From NCBI GenBank assembly GCA_036830905.1, contig DAISNS010000072.1, positions 1 through 10,271 of the forward strand: 10,271 bases of DNA, given 5' to 3'. The notes below the pieces were generated by a model that was given only the letters and a program-made list of their open reading frames with translations, had not been told where the DNA came from and made no database searches. Shown piece after piece: positions 1-5,435 of the stretch. This DNA comes from Thermocaproicibacter sp002397355 (GTDB lineage Bacteria; Bacillota; Clostridia; Oscillospirales; Acutalibacteraceae). Both the position numbers and the translations under genes were made by a program. The stretch's first letter is position 1, and the number at the start of each line of letters is the position of its first letter.

Positions 1-88
1 TGTCCACTCTTGTACGATTAAATACCTACATTGGTTTACAAATCATAACGTTGGTTTTAAATTTATAAACAAGTTAAAGACAAGAAAG
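1..88. other. AT-rich non-coding left flank
   Basis: This stretch is strongly AT-rich compared with the GC-rich genes to its right. I see no convincing gene. An open plus-strand frame exists, but it runs straight through the terminator and antisense to both tRNAs, so I do not treat it as coding. It lies beyond the 3' end of the minus-strand tRNA operon and may be the tail of an intergenic region or the 3' flank of a gene outside the window. Confidence 0.5.
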
Positions 89-133
89 AACCCGCATGAA
101 TGCTGGATTTCCAGCGCCCGTGCGGGTTTTTTT
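89..133. terminator. Hairpin terminator after the tRNA operon, possibly bidirectional
   Basis: Arms AACCCGCA (89-96) and TGCGGGTT (121-128) pair perfectly and enclose a second perfect hairpin, GCTGG (102-106) with CCAGC (111-115) around a 4-base loop. On the plus strand the stem runs into seven T (127-133). On the minus strand, the tRNA direction, it is followed by a T-rich but interrupted tract. The place just past the CCA end of tRNA-Thr fits termination of the tRNA transcript. The better U-tract on the other strand suggests it also stops a convergent transcript arriving from the left. Confidence 0.8.
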
Positions 134-135
134 CG

Positions 136-211
<76 letters not shown>

Positions 212-214
212 GGG

Positions 215-291
215 TGGCGACTCGGATCGGGATCGAACCGACGACTTCCAGCGTGACAGGCTGGCGTTCTAACCAGCTGAACTACCGAGCC
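215..291 (-). tRNA. tRNA-Asp (anticodon GTC)
   Basis: Read on the minus strand, this 77-base sequence is a complete tRNA. The acceptor stem is GGCTCGG pairing with CCGAGTC, with one G-T wobble at the second pair. The anticodon stem CCAGC/GCTGG holds the loop CTGTCAC with anticodon GTC, which reads GAC and GAT aspartate codons. The T-arm contains GTTCGATCC, the discriminator is G, and CCA is encoded. It is the first gene of the two-tRNA operon, with its promoter about 30 bases upstream. Confidence 0.96.
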
Positions 292-322
292 ACGGTGCCG
301 TTTCCACAGCGGAACGGATTCT

Positions 323-351
323 ATTATACCGATTTTGAGATGGAAAGTCAA
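323..351 (-). promoter_or_regulatory. Near-consensus sigma-A promoter for the tRNA-Asp/tRNA-Thr operon
   Basis: On the minus strand, TTGACT (351-346) is followed by a 17-base spacer and a perfect TATAAT (328-323). Transcription would start near 316, about 25 bases before the 5' end of tRNA-Asp, giving a short leader. This is the strongest vegetative promoter in the window, as expected for stable RNA. It fires away from spoIIGA. Confidence 0.88.
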
Positions 352-443
352 CGCTTTTCTCCTGAAAATATCCCAAAAACGCTGCGGATTCGCAGAAAAC
401 CCGATATGGCGCGTGTTTTCTCGGCGCCTGCGCGGAACAGGAT

Positions 444-476
444 ATGACAGAAACGGCGTGTCTGCCGCGCTATCAT
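444..476 (+). promoter_or_regulatory. Candidate spoIIG promoter with a 21-base spacer
   Basis: ATGACA (444-449, one mismatch to the sigma-A -35) is separated by 21 bases from TATCAT (471-476, one mismatch to the -10). No good -35 exists at the normal 17-base distance. In B. subtilis the spoIIG promoter is known for sigma-A elements about 22 bp apart and for activation by Spo0A-P, so the layout here is reminiscent. I do not see a perfect 0A box (TGTCGAA); the nearest, TGACAGA at 445-451, is a weak partial match. Transcription would begin near 483, just before the spoIIGA ribosome binding site. Confidence 0.4.
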
Positions 477-510
477 TAAGAAAGAGCTTTCCTTGCAAGG
501 AGGGTGCTCC

Positions 511-1389
511 TTGAGGCAGACGATCTATATCGACGTTTTGATGGCGGTCAATTTCATCATCAACTATTTCCTTTTGCTCGCGTGCGCGCACTATCTTTCG
601 GAACCGGTGCGCCGCGGCAGGCTGGCGGCGGCTTCCGGGCTCGGAGCGGTATTTTCCCTCGCCATCCTCCTGCCGGAGATCCCCGCGGCGCCCTCCATGG
701 CGGTGAAGCTGCTGATGTCCGCCTGCATCGTGCTGTGTGCGTTCCGGTACGGCGGGATCAAGCATTTCCTGCGCTGTACCGCCACGTTCTATCTTGTCAG
801 TTTTGCCTTTGCCGGGCTCATGATCGCGCTGTGGTATTTCTTCGCGCCGCAGGGGCTTGTCATCCGGAATTCGGTCGTGTATTTCAATTTGTCTCCGGTT
901 CTTCTCATCGCGCTGGCAGCCGCCTGCTACGGGATCATCCGCCTGGTAAACCGCCTAGCGGGCCGCGCCGCGCCGAAGGGGATTTTCTGCCGCGTTTCGG
1001 CCGCGCGGGGCGGCGTCCGCTGTGAATTCACCGCGCGGGTGGACACGGGCAACTCGCTGCGGGAGCCGTTCTCCGGCGATCCGGTCGTTGTGGCGAACCG
1101 GGCCGCGGTGGAGCGCATCGTCCCGCCCGAGGGGGATCTCAATCTGCGCCTGATCCCGTTTCAGGCCGTTTCCGGCTCCGGCGTGCTGAAAGGTTTCCGT
1201 CCGGACCGGCTCGCCATCCGTTGGAAAAACGAAAGCATCCAGGCCGAAAGGGTTTACATAGCCGTCTCCGAGAAAAAGCTCGCGGGATGCGACGCGCTCC
1301 TGAACCCCGACCTGCTGCAGAATACGTCCGGCCAAATCGGCCGCGGCCGGGCGCTGGATCCGCCGAAGCGGCGCGGCGAAAGGGAATGA
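511..1389 (+). CDS. spoIIGA: Sporulation sigma-E pro-sequence processing peptidase SpoIIGA
   Basis: This is the membrane aspartic protease that cleaves the pro-sequence of sigma-E after asymmetric septation, in response to the forespore signal SpoIIR. The N-terminal half (about residues 5-150) is a run of hydrophobic membrane segments; the C-terminal half is the soluble protease domain. The motif VDTGNS, with the presumed catalytic aspartate at residue 178, is visible. The start is taken as TTG at 511, because AAGGAGGG (497-504) sits 6 bases upstream and the protein then begins MRQTIYIDV like the family. An earlier in-frame TTG at 493 would place the Shine-Dalgarno inside the gene. At 292 residues it is slightly shorter than the B. 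subtilis protein (about 309). It overlaps the first possible ATG of sigE and is surely cotranscribed with its substrate gene. The tRNA operon diverges upstream. Confidence 0.95.
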   Translation: MRQTIYIDVLMAVNFIINYFLLLACAHYLSEPVRRGRLAAASGLGAVFSLAILLPEIPAAPSMAVKLLMSACIVLCAFRYGGIKHFLRCTATFYLVSFAFAGLMIALWYFFAPQGLVIRNSVVYFNLSPVLLIALAAACYGIIRLVNRLAGRAAPKGIFCRVSAARGGVRCEFTARVDTGNSLREPFSGDPVVVANRAAVERIVPPEGDLNLRLIPFQAVSGSGVLKGFRPDRLAIRWKNESIQAERVYIAVSEKKLAGCDALLNPDLLQNTSGQIGRGRALDPPKRRGERE

Positions 1390-1394
1390 GGAAT

Positions 1395-2117
1395 ATGAAA
1401 AAAGCAGAGCGGCTCCGGGAAATGTTGCTTCATCTGAAGCTCCGGATTTTATTTCGGCTTGCCGGAGGCGAAATCTACTATATCAACGGGCCGGAAACGC
1501 TTCCTCCCCCGCTCACGCGGCAGGAGGAGGAGCGCGTGATGAAGAACATCGTCGACCGGGTCCCGAACGCGCGCGAACCGCTCATCACCCACAATCTCCG
1601 CCTTGTCGTCTACATAGCGAAGAAGTTTGAATCGCCGTCCGCCGGCGTGGAGGACCTGATTTCCATCGGAACGATCGGCCTGATCAAAGCGGTGAACACG
1701 TTCCGCCCGGAACGGAATATCAAGCTGGCGACCTACGCTTCCCGCTGCATCGAAAACGAGATCCTCATGTATCTGCGCAAAACGTCGCAGCTTCGCAACG
1801 AGGTCTCCATCGACGACCCGCTCAACGTGGACTGGGACGGAAACGAGCTCCTGCTTTCCGACGTGCTGGGCAGCGACCAGAACGAGGTGAACCTGGACCT
1901 GGAGGACGAGGCCGAGCAGGAGCTTCTGCGCGGCGCCGTCGCCCGGCTCGCCCCGCGCGAGCGGCGGATCATGCAGCTGCGCTTCGGGCTGGGATGCAGC
2001 CGCGAGCATACCCAGAAAGAGGTGGCGGATTCGCTCGGGATCTCCCAGTCGTACATCTCGCGCCTGGAAAAAAGGATCCTTTCCCGTCTGAAAAAAGAGC
2101 TGGAACGCGTCAGCTGA
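1395..2117 (+). CDS. sigE: RNA polymerase sporulation sigma factor sigma-E (precursor)
   Basis: Sigma-E is the early mother-cell sigma factor, made as inactive pro-sigma-E. The first ~27 residues form an amphipathic basic pro-sequence, followed by YYINGPETLPPPL, which aligns with the region just after the known cleavage site. Region 2 is intact (NLRLVVYIAKKFE, DLISIGTIGLIKAVNTF, YASRCIENEILMYLR). Region 4 ends with a helix-turn-helix (QKEVADSLGISQSYISRLEKR). I choose ATG at 1395, giving MKKAERLRE and 240 residues, nearly the B. subtilis length (239). An in-frame ATG at 1386 overlaps the spoIIGA stop and would add three residues; AAAGGG at 1379-1384 is better spaced for 1395. The stop lies only 3 bp from the stop of the convergent glycosylase gene. 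There is no room for an ordinary terminator, so its transcript probably runs antisense into that gene. Confidence 0.96.
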   Translation: MKKAERLREMLLHLKLRILFRLAGGEIYYINGPETLPPPLTRQEEERVMKNIVDRVPNAREPLITHNLRLVVYIAKKFESPSAGVEDLISIGTIGLIKAVNTFRPERNIKLATYASRCIENEILMYLRKTSQLRNEVSIDDPLNVDWDGNELLLSDVLGSDQNEVNLDLEDEAEQELLRGAVARLAPRERRIMQLRFGLGCSREHTQKEVADSLGISQSYISRLEKRILSRLKKELERVS

Positions 2118-2125
2118 GGCTCAGC
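2113..2125. repeat. Short palindrome spanning the two convergent stop codons
   Basis: GCTGAG (2113-2118) and CTCAGC (2120-2125) form a perfect inverted repeat around a single G. The sigE stop TGA (2115-2117) lies in one arm and the minus-strand glycosylase stop (TGA, read from 2123-2121) in the other, at mirror positions. As RNA it could make only a 5-bp stem with a 3-base loop and has no U-tract, so it is not a convincing terminator. Confidence 0.45.
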
Positions 2126-2618
2126 CGGTATAGCTGCGCAGGATCCGGTACGCTTCCAGCAGGGACTCGTAAGTCCAGTTCCGGCAGTTGGCCGGGCTGG
2201 TGGAGGGCAGCGCGACCGCGTCCACGCCCGTTGCCTTCCGGCAGAGGCGCCGGTAGAGCGCGGCGGCCTTCGCGCCCGTGGTGAACACGGCGCGGATGCC
2301 CGTTTCGCGCAGCAGGCCGGCGATATCGTTGGGCACGGGGCGGCGGATGCTCGCGTCGTCGGCCCCGTCGATCTCGCAGCTGTGCAGCACGTCCCACAGC
2401 GCCACGCGGCTGTGCAGCAGCAGGGAGCGCTTTTCCGCGTTCGTGAGCGGCAGCGGGGCGCCGTAAAGCTCCGAGAGAATGCGCCAGAAGCGGTTCCGCG
2501 GGTGCGAGTAATAGAAACCGGCTTCCCGGGATTTGGGCGAGGGCATGGTCCCCAGCACCAAAACCCGGGAATTTTTGTCGTACACCGGCGCGAGGGGATG
2601 GACGACGAGCGCGCTCAC
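2121..2618 (-). CDS. DNA-deoxyinosine (hypoxanthine) glycosylase-like protein, uracil-DNA glycosylase superfamily
   Basis: This looks like a family 6 (HDG-type) member of the uracil-DNA glycosylase superfamily, base-excision enzymes that remove hypoxanthine arising from adenine deamination. Seen in the 165 residues: the N-terminal HPLAPVYDKNSRVLVLGTMPS block (residues 7-27), then SREAGFYYSHPRNRFWRIL (about 30-48), and the C-terminal LPSTSPAN motif (137-144). These occur in the same order in the family. The start is GTG at 2618, which overlaps the cca stop as GTGA, a sign of translational coupling; the only Shine-Dalgarno-like sequence (AAGGA in the cca tail) is rather distant. It is the second gene of a minus-strand pair and converges on sigE. 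A related family-4 or Mug-like activity cannot be excluded from sequence alone. Confidence 0.85.
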   Translation of the reverse strand: MSALVVHPLAPVYDKNSRVLVLGTMPSPKSREAGFYYSHPRNRFWRILSELYGAPLPLTNAEKRSLLLHSRVALWDVLHSCEIDGADDASIRRPVPNDIAGLLRETGIRAVFTTGAKAAALYRRLCRKATGVDAVALPSTSPANCRNWTYESLLEAYRILRSYTG

Positions 2619-3958
2619 CGTTTGGTTTCATCCTTCTGCAGCCTTGCGGATTCGAGGAGCGCCTCGCGCGTGTTCGGGAGGCTGCCGTCCAGAACACGCC
2701 CCAGCAGGACGCGGAGGATCCGGCCGATCTCCGGCCCTACCGGTACGCCGGCGGCCGCAAGGTCGTCCCCGTCCACTGCGAGGCCGCGCAGGGAAAAGCA
2801 CTGCTGCTCCTCCAGCATCCGGTCCAGGATCGCCGGGACTTTTGCGAGGCCGGCGAGGTAAGCGGAATTCGAGACGCCCTTCCCCTTCGCGTCCGCCTCC
2901 TGGATTTTTACGAGCAGCCGCAGGTCCGCCTCCCCCATCATGTTCAGCCTGCGCCGCAGGCAGCGCTCGTCCGGCAGGATGGGCAGGCCGTGCCGCGCCA
3001 CCAGAAGCGCGACCGTTTTCCGGGTCCTGGTGTCGTATTTCAGGCGCGCAAGGATTTCCCCGGCCAGCTCCGCGCTTTTCTGGGGGTGGCCGTAAAAATG
3101 GCCGATCCCTTTCCGGTCCAGCGAGAAGCACGCCGGCTTGCCGAGGTCGTGCAGGAACATCGTCAGGCGCAGGACCGGCTCCGGTTCCACGGCTTCCAGC
3201 GCCCGCAGCGTATGCTCCCACACGTCGTAGGCATGGTGCGGGTTGCGCTGGTCGAAGCCGAAAGCGGGGCGGATCTCCGGGACGAACACCGCCGCGATTT
3301 CGCGGAATCGCCGCAGGACGGACGCCGCTTCTTTTCCGCAGAGAAGCCGCGTGAACTCTCCGCGGATGCGCTCCGCCGACACGCGCTCGAGCAGCGCCCG
3401 GTTGCGCAGGGCGGCCGCGGCGGTTTTGCTTTCCAGCGTAAAGCCGAGCTCCGAGCAGAGGCGCAGCGCCCGCAACACGCGCAGGCTGTCCTCCCGGAAG
3501 CGGTCGTCCGGGTCGCCCACGCAGCGGATCACGCCCGCCGCGAGGTCCTCCTTCCCGCCGAAAAGGTCGACCAGGCCGTCCGCCTCGCTGTAGGCGAGGG
3601 CGTTCACGGTGAAGTCCCGCCGTGCCAGGTCTTCCGCCAGGCTCCGCGTGAACCGGACGCTGTCCGGATGGCGGCCGTCGGAGTAGGCCCCGTCCACGCG
3701 GTAGGTCGTCACTTCCACGGGCGTGCCGCCGGCGAGAACGGTCACGGTGCCGTGCTTCATGCCCGTGGGGATCACGGGTATCCCCGCGAAAGTGCGCGCC
3801 GTTTCCTCCGGCAGCGCGTCCGTCGTCACGTCCCAGTCGCGCGGTGTGCGGCCGAGAAGCTCGTCCCGCACGCAGCCGCCGACCAGGTGCGCGCGGTATC
3901 CGCCCGCCGCAAGCTTTCCGAGGACGAGCGCCGGTTGGGACGGTATCTGAAATTGCAT
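2615..3958 (-). CDS. cca: CCA tRNA nucleotidyltransferase with HD domain
   Basis: This enzyme adds or repairs the 3' CCA of tRNAs from CTP and ATP without a template. The nucleotidyltransferase head shows GGCVRD (residues 27-32), the metal-binding carboxylates of DWD (D41 and D43), and RRDFTVNAL, all typical of class II CCA-adding or poly(A) polymerases. SAERIRGEF marks the start of the RNA-binding helical part. MFLHDLGKP carries the HD pair (H270, D271) of an inserted HD domain, common in clostridial forms and often linked to phosphohydrolase activity. The start ATG at 3958 has GAGGGAG 4 bases upstream. At 447 residues the length is normal. Both tRNAs in this window encode their own CCA, so here the enzyme would mainly act in repair or on other tRNAs. 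It lies antisense between sigE and sigG, an unusual site, and is coupled to the downstream glycosylase gene. Confidence 0.95.
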   Translation of the reverse strand: MQFQIPSQPALVLGKLAAGGYRAHLVGGCVRDELLGRTPRDWDVTTDALPEETARTFAGIPVIPTGMKHGTVTVLAGGTPVEVTTYRVDGAYSDGRHPDSVRFTRSLAEDLARRDFTVNALAYSEADGLVDLFGGKEDLAAGVIRCVGDPDDRFREDSLRVLRALRLCSELGFTLESKTAAAALRNRALLERVSAERIRGEFTRLLCGKEAASVLRRFREIAAVFVPEIRPAFGFDQRNPHHAYDVWEHTLRALEAVEPEPVLRLTMFLHDLGKPACFSLDRKGIGHFYGHPQKSAELAGEILARLKYDTRTRKTVALLVARHGLPILPDERCLRRRLNMMGEADLRLLVKIQEADAKGKGVSNSAYLAGLAKVPAILDRMLEEQQCFSLRGLAVDGDDLAAAGVPVGPEIGRILRVLLGRVLDGSLPNTREALLESARLQKDETKR

Positions 3959-4021
3959 GTTGCTCCCTCGCTTTCAACTGAAATGTGTCGAAAAGATCCA
4001 AGTTTCTTTCCGCCGGCCGAC

Positions 4022-4051
4022 GAATGAGATACCGCCGGAGCGGTAATAATG
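4022..4051 (+). promoter_or_regulatory. Candidate sigma-F/sigma-G (forespore) promoter of sigG
   Basis: GAATG (4022-4026) fits the forespore -35 pattern GHATR. After 15 bases comes GGTAATAATG (4042-4051), which fits the sigma-F -10 pattern GGNRANAHTR at every defined position. Transcription would start near 4057, giving a leader of about 25 bases to the sigG start. B. subtilis sigG is known to be transcribed by sigma-F and then by sigma-G itself. A 6-bp dyad, TACCGC (4030-4035) and GCGGTA (4040-4045), lies in the spacer and -10 region and could be an operator or chance. Confidence 0.65.
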
Positions 4052-4080
4052 AAAACAGAGCGGCGGAAGGAAGATGCGGT

Positions 4081-4851
4081 TTGCAGTACAACAAAGTGGA
4101 GATCTGCGGCGTGAACACCTCGAAACTGAAGGTGCTGACGGAGAAGGAAAAGACGGAGCTTCTGCGCCGCATGAGAAACGGCGACCAGAGCGCGCGCGAC
4201 GAATTGATCCGGGGCAATCTGCGCCTTGTACTCAGCGTGATCCAGCGCTTCACGAACCGCGGCGAAAACCTGGACGATCTTTTCCAGGTGGGGTGCATCG
4301 GCCTCATCAAGGCGATCGACCACTTCGACGTGGACCAGGGCGTGCGCTTTTCCACCTACGGCGTCCCCATGATCATCGGCGAGATACGCCGCTATCTGCG
4401 GGACAACAACAGCATCCGCGTGAGCCGTTCCCTGCGGGACACGGCTTACCGGGCCATGCAGGTGAAGGAGAAGATGACCGCAAAGAACAGCCGGGAGCCG
4501 ACGGTGGAGGAGATCGCGAAAGCGCTGGATCTCCCCCGCGAGGAGGTCGTCGTGGCGCTGGAATCCATCGTGGAGCCGGTTTCCCTTTACGAGCCCGTGT
4601 TCTCCGACGACGGGGACACCATCTATGTGATGGATCAGGTCGGCGACAATAACGACGACAACAACTGGCTCGACGAGATCGCGCTCAAGCAGGCCATCCA
4701 GAACCTGAACCCGAGGGAGAAGAATATCCTTTCCATGCGCTACTTTCAGGGAAAAACGCAGATGGAGGTGGCGGCGGAAATCGGTATCAGCCAGGCGCAG
4801 GTTTCGCGGCTGGAGAAAGCCGCGCTGGATAAAATCAAGAAGGAATTATAA
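4081..4851 (+). CDS. sigG: RNA polymerase sporulation sigma factor sigma-G
   Basis: Sigma-G directs late gene expression in the engulfed forespore. The N-terminal signature KVEICGVNTSKL (residues 5-16) is diagnostic. Region 2 follows (NLRLVLSVIQRF, DDLFQVGCIGLIKAIDHFD, GEIRRYLRDNN), then region 3 (EPTVEEIAKALDLPREEVV), and a region 4 helix-turn-helix (TQMEVAAEIGISQAQVSRLEKAA). The start is TTG at 4081, with AAGGAAG (4067-4073) 7 bases upstream, so the protein begins MQYNKVEICG like B. subtilis SigG; upstream in-frame codons lack a site. At 256 residues it matches the family (about 260). Position 44 is Arg where B. subtilis has Asn45, a residue reported, as I recall, to be needed for inhibition by CsfB/Gin. 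Unlike in Bacillus it is cut off from spoIIGA-sigE by two antisense genes, so it depends on its own promoter. A terminator follows. Confidence 0.97.
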   Translation: MQYNKVEICGVNTSKLKVLTEKEKTELLRRMRNGDQSARDELIRGNLRLVLSVIQRFTNRGENLDDLFQVGCIGLIKAIDHFDVDQGVRFSTYGVPMIIGEIRRYLRDNNSIRVSRSLRDTAYRAMQVKEKMTAKNSREPTVEEIAKALDLPREEVVVALESIVEPVSLYEPVFSDDGDTIYVMDQVGDNNDDNNWLDEIALKQAIQNLNPREKNILSMRYFQGKTQMEVAAEIGISQAQVSRLEKAALDKIKKEL

Positions 4852-4890
4852 CCTTATTATATCACAATCTGTAAACTTTCACTCCCGGAG

Positions 4891-4931
4891 AAACGCAAAA
4901 TGCTGCGGCACGGCGGCTTTTTTGCGTTTTT
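4891..4931 (+). terminator. Rho-independent terminator after sigG
   Basis: AAACGCAAAA (4891-4900) pairs with TTTTGCGTTT (4920-4929). Inside, GCTG (4902-4905) can pair with CGGC (4914-4917, one G-T pair). The stem is followed by further T (to 4931), and the A-rich left arm could let it work on the minus strand as well. It lies 40 bases after the sigG stop and separates sigG from the ylmC/ymxH gene, unless it is leaky. Confidence 0.75.
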
Positions 4932-4993
4932 CCCTGTCCCCCAGTCCTCAGAGCCCCCTGCGGAACATACACATGGTACGGGAGGTGACGGGA

Positions 4994-5284
4994 GTGAACT
5001 GCAGGATAGAAGACATGCGCCACAAGGAAGTCATCAACGTGTACGACGGTATGCGGCTTGGGAATGTCTGCGACCTTGAGGTCGACACGGTGACGGCCCG
5101 CGTGGCGGCTCTTGTCATTTACGGCAGGCTTCGCTTTTTCGGCCTGTTCGGCCGCGACGACGACATTGTCATCCGCTGGCAGGACATCCAGGTCATCGGC
5201 GACGACACGATCCTGGTGAACTACAACTCGCCGGTCCGCACGAAGGGCCCGCCGCGCGGGCTCGGGGCCATTTTCCACGGATGA
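4994..5284 (+). CDS. YlmC/YmxH-family sporulation protein (PRC-barrel type)
   Basis: This small protein belongs to the YlmC/YmxH family of spore-former proteins with a PRC-barrel-like fold; the molecular role is not known to me. The family pattern is clear: RIEDMRHKEVINV, then DGMRLGNVCDLEVD, a strand region ending GLFGRDDDIVIRW, and IGDDTILVNY near the C-terminus. The start is GTG at 4994, because GGAGG (4981-4985) is 8 bases upstream and family members begin close to the CRI motif. An ATG at 4973 is in frame but would put the Shine-Dalgarno inside the gene. That makes 96 residues, ending in a basic, glycine-rich tail. In B. subtilis ylmC also lies just downstream of sigG, so the neighbourhood is conserved. 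A terminator lies between the two genes here and I found no convincing separate promoter. Confidence 0.88.
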   Translation: MNCRIEDMRHKEVINVYDGMRLGNVCDLEVDTVTARVAALVIYGRLRFFGLFGRDDDIVIRWQDIQVIGDDTILVNYNSPVRTKGPPRGLGAIFHG

Positions 5285-5332
5285 GCGCGGCGCCGGCGCA
5301 GGGGGACAGTCTCCGGATTGTTCCCCTTTTCC

Positions 5333-5361
5333 TTGCAGAGCCGCGGCCGCTATGGTATAAT
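5333..5361 (+). promoter_or_regulatory. Sigma-A promoter of the miaB-mutS operon
   Basis: TTGCAG (5333-5338) is followed by a 17-base spacer and a perfect TATAAT (5356-5361). Transcription would start near 5368. This places the ATG at 5373 almost at the transcript end, without a ribosome binding site, and supports the TTG at 5436 as the miaB start. The leader would be about 68 bases and contains a strong hairpin. Confidence 0.82.
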
Positions 5362-5397
5362 ACAATGATAAAATGAGACGTTTATCCGGGAAAATGA

Positions 5398-5418
5398 AAC
5401 GGGCCGGCCAGGCCCGTT
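5398..5418 (+). promoter_or_regulatory. GC-rich hairpin in the miaB leader, next to the ribosome binding site
   Basis: AACGGGCC (5398-5405) and GGCCCGTT (5411-5418) are perfectly complementary over 8 bp, around the 5-base loop GGCCA. No U-tract follows, so it is not an intrinsic terminator. The stem ends only two bases before GGGAGGA (5421-5427), the Shine-Dalgarno of miaB. It could influence ribosome access, stabilise the 5' end, or block RNase Y or exonuclease entry. The function is inferred, but the structure is plain in the sequence. Confidence 0.7.
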
Positions 5419-5435
5419 ATGGGAGGAATTTCCGC

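Noticed and set aside
1..88. AT-rich flank beside the tRNA 3' end as an integrated element boundary
   Set aside because: tRNA genes are common integration sites, but there is no duplicated tRNA 3' segment, integrase or direct repeat in view.
445..451. TGACAGA as a Spo0A box
   Set aside because: Only a partial match to TGNCGAA; too weak to annotate as a site by itself.
2533..4027. Plus-strand frames opposite cca
   Set aside because: Shadows of the well-supported cca gene; products lack any family signature.
2628..4355. 575-codon minus-strand frame overlapping cca and sigG
   Set aside because: Shadow frame of cca and sigG; low-complexity Arg/Gly/Pro-rich product.
4966..4973. CATACACA as a sigma-E -10 element for the ylmC/ymxH gene
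   Set aside because: No matching -35 at the right distance, and the start of transcription would fall on the ribosome binding site.
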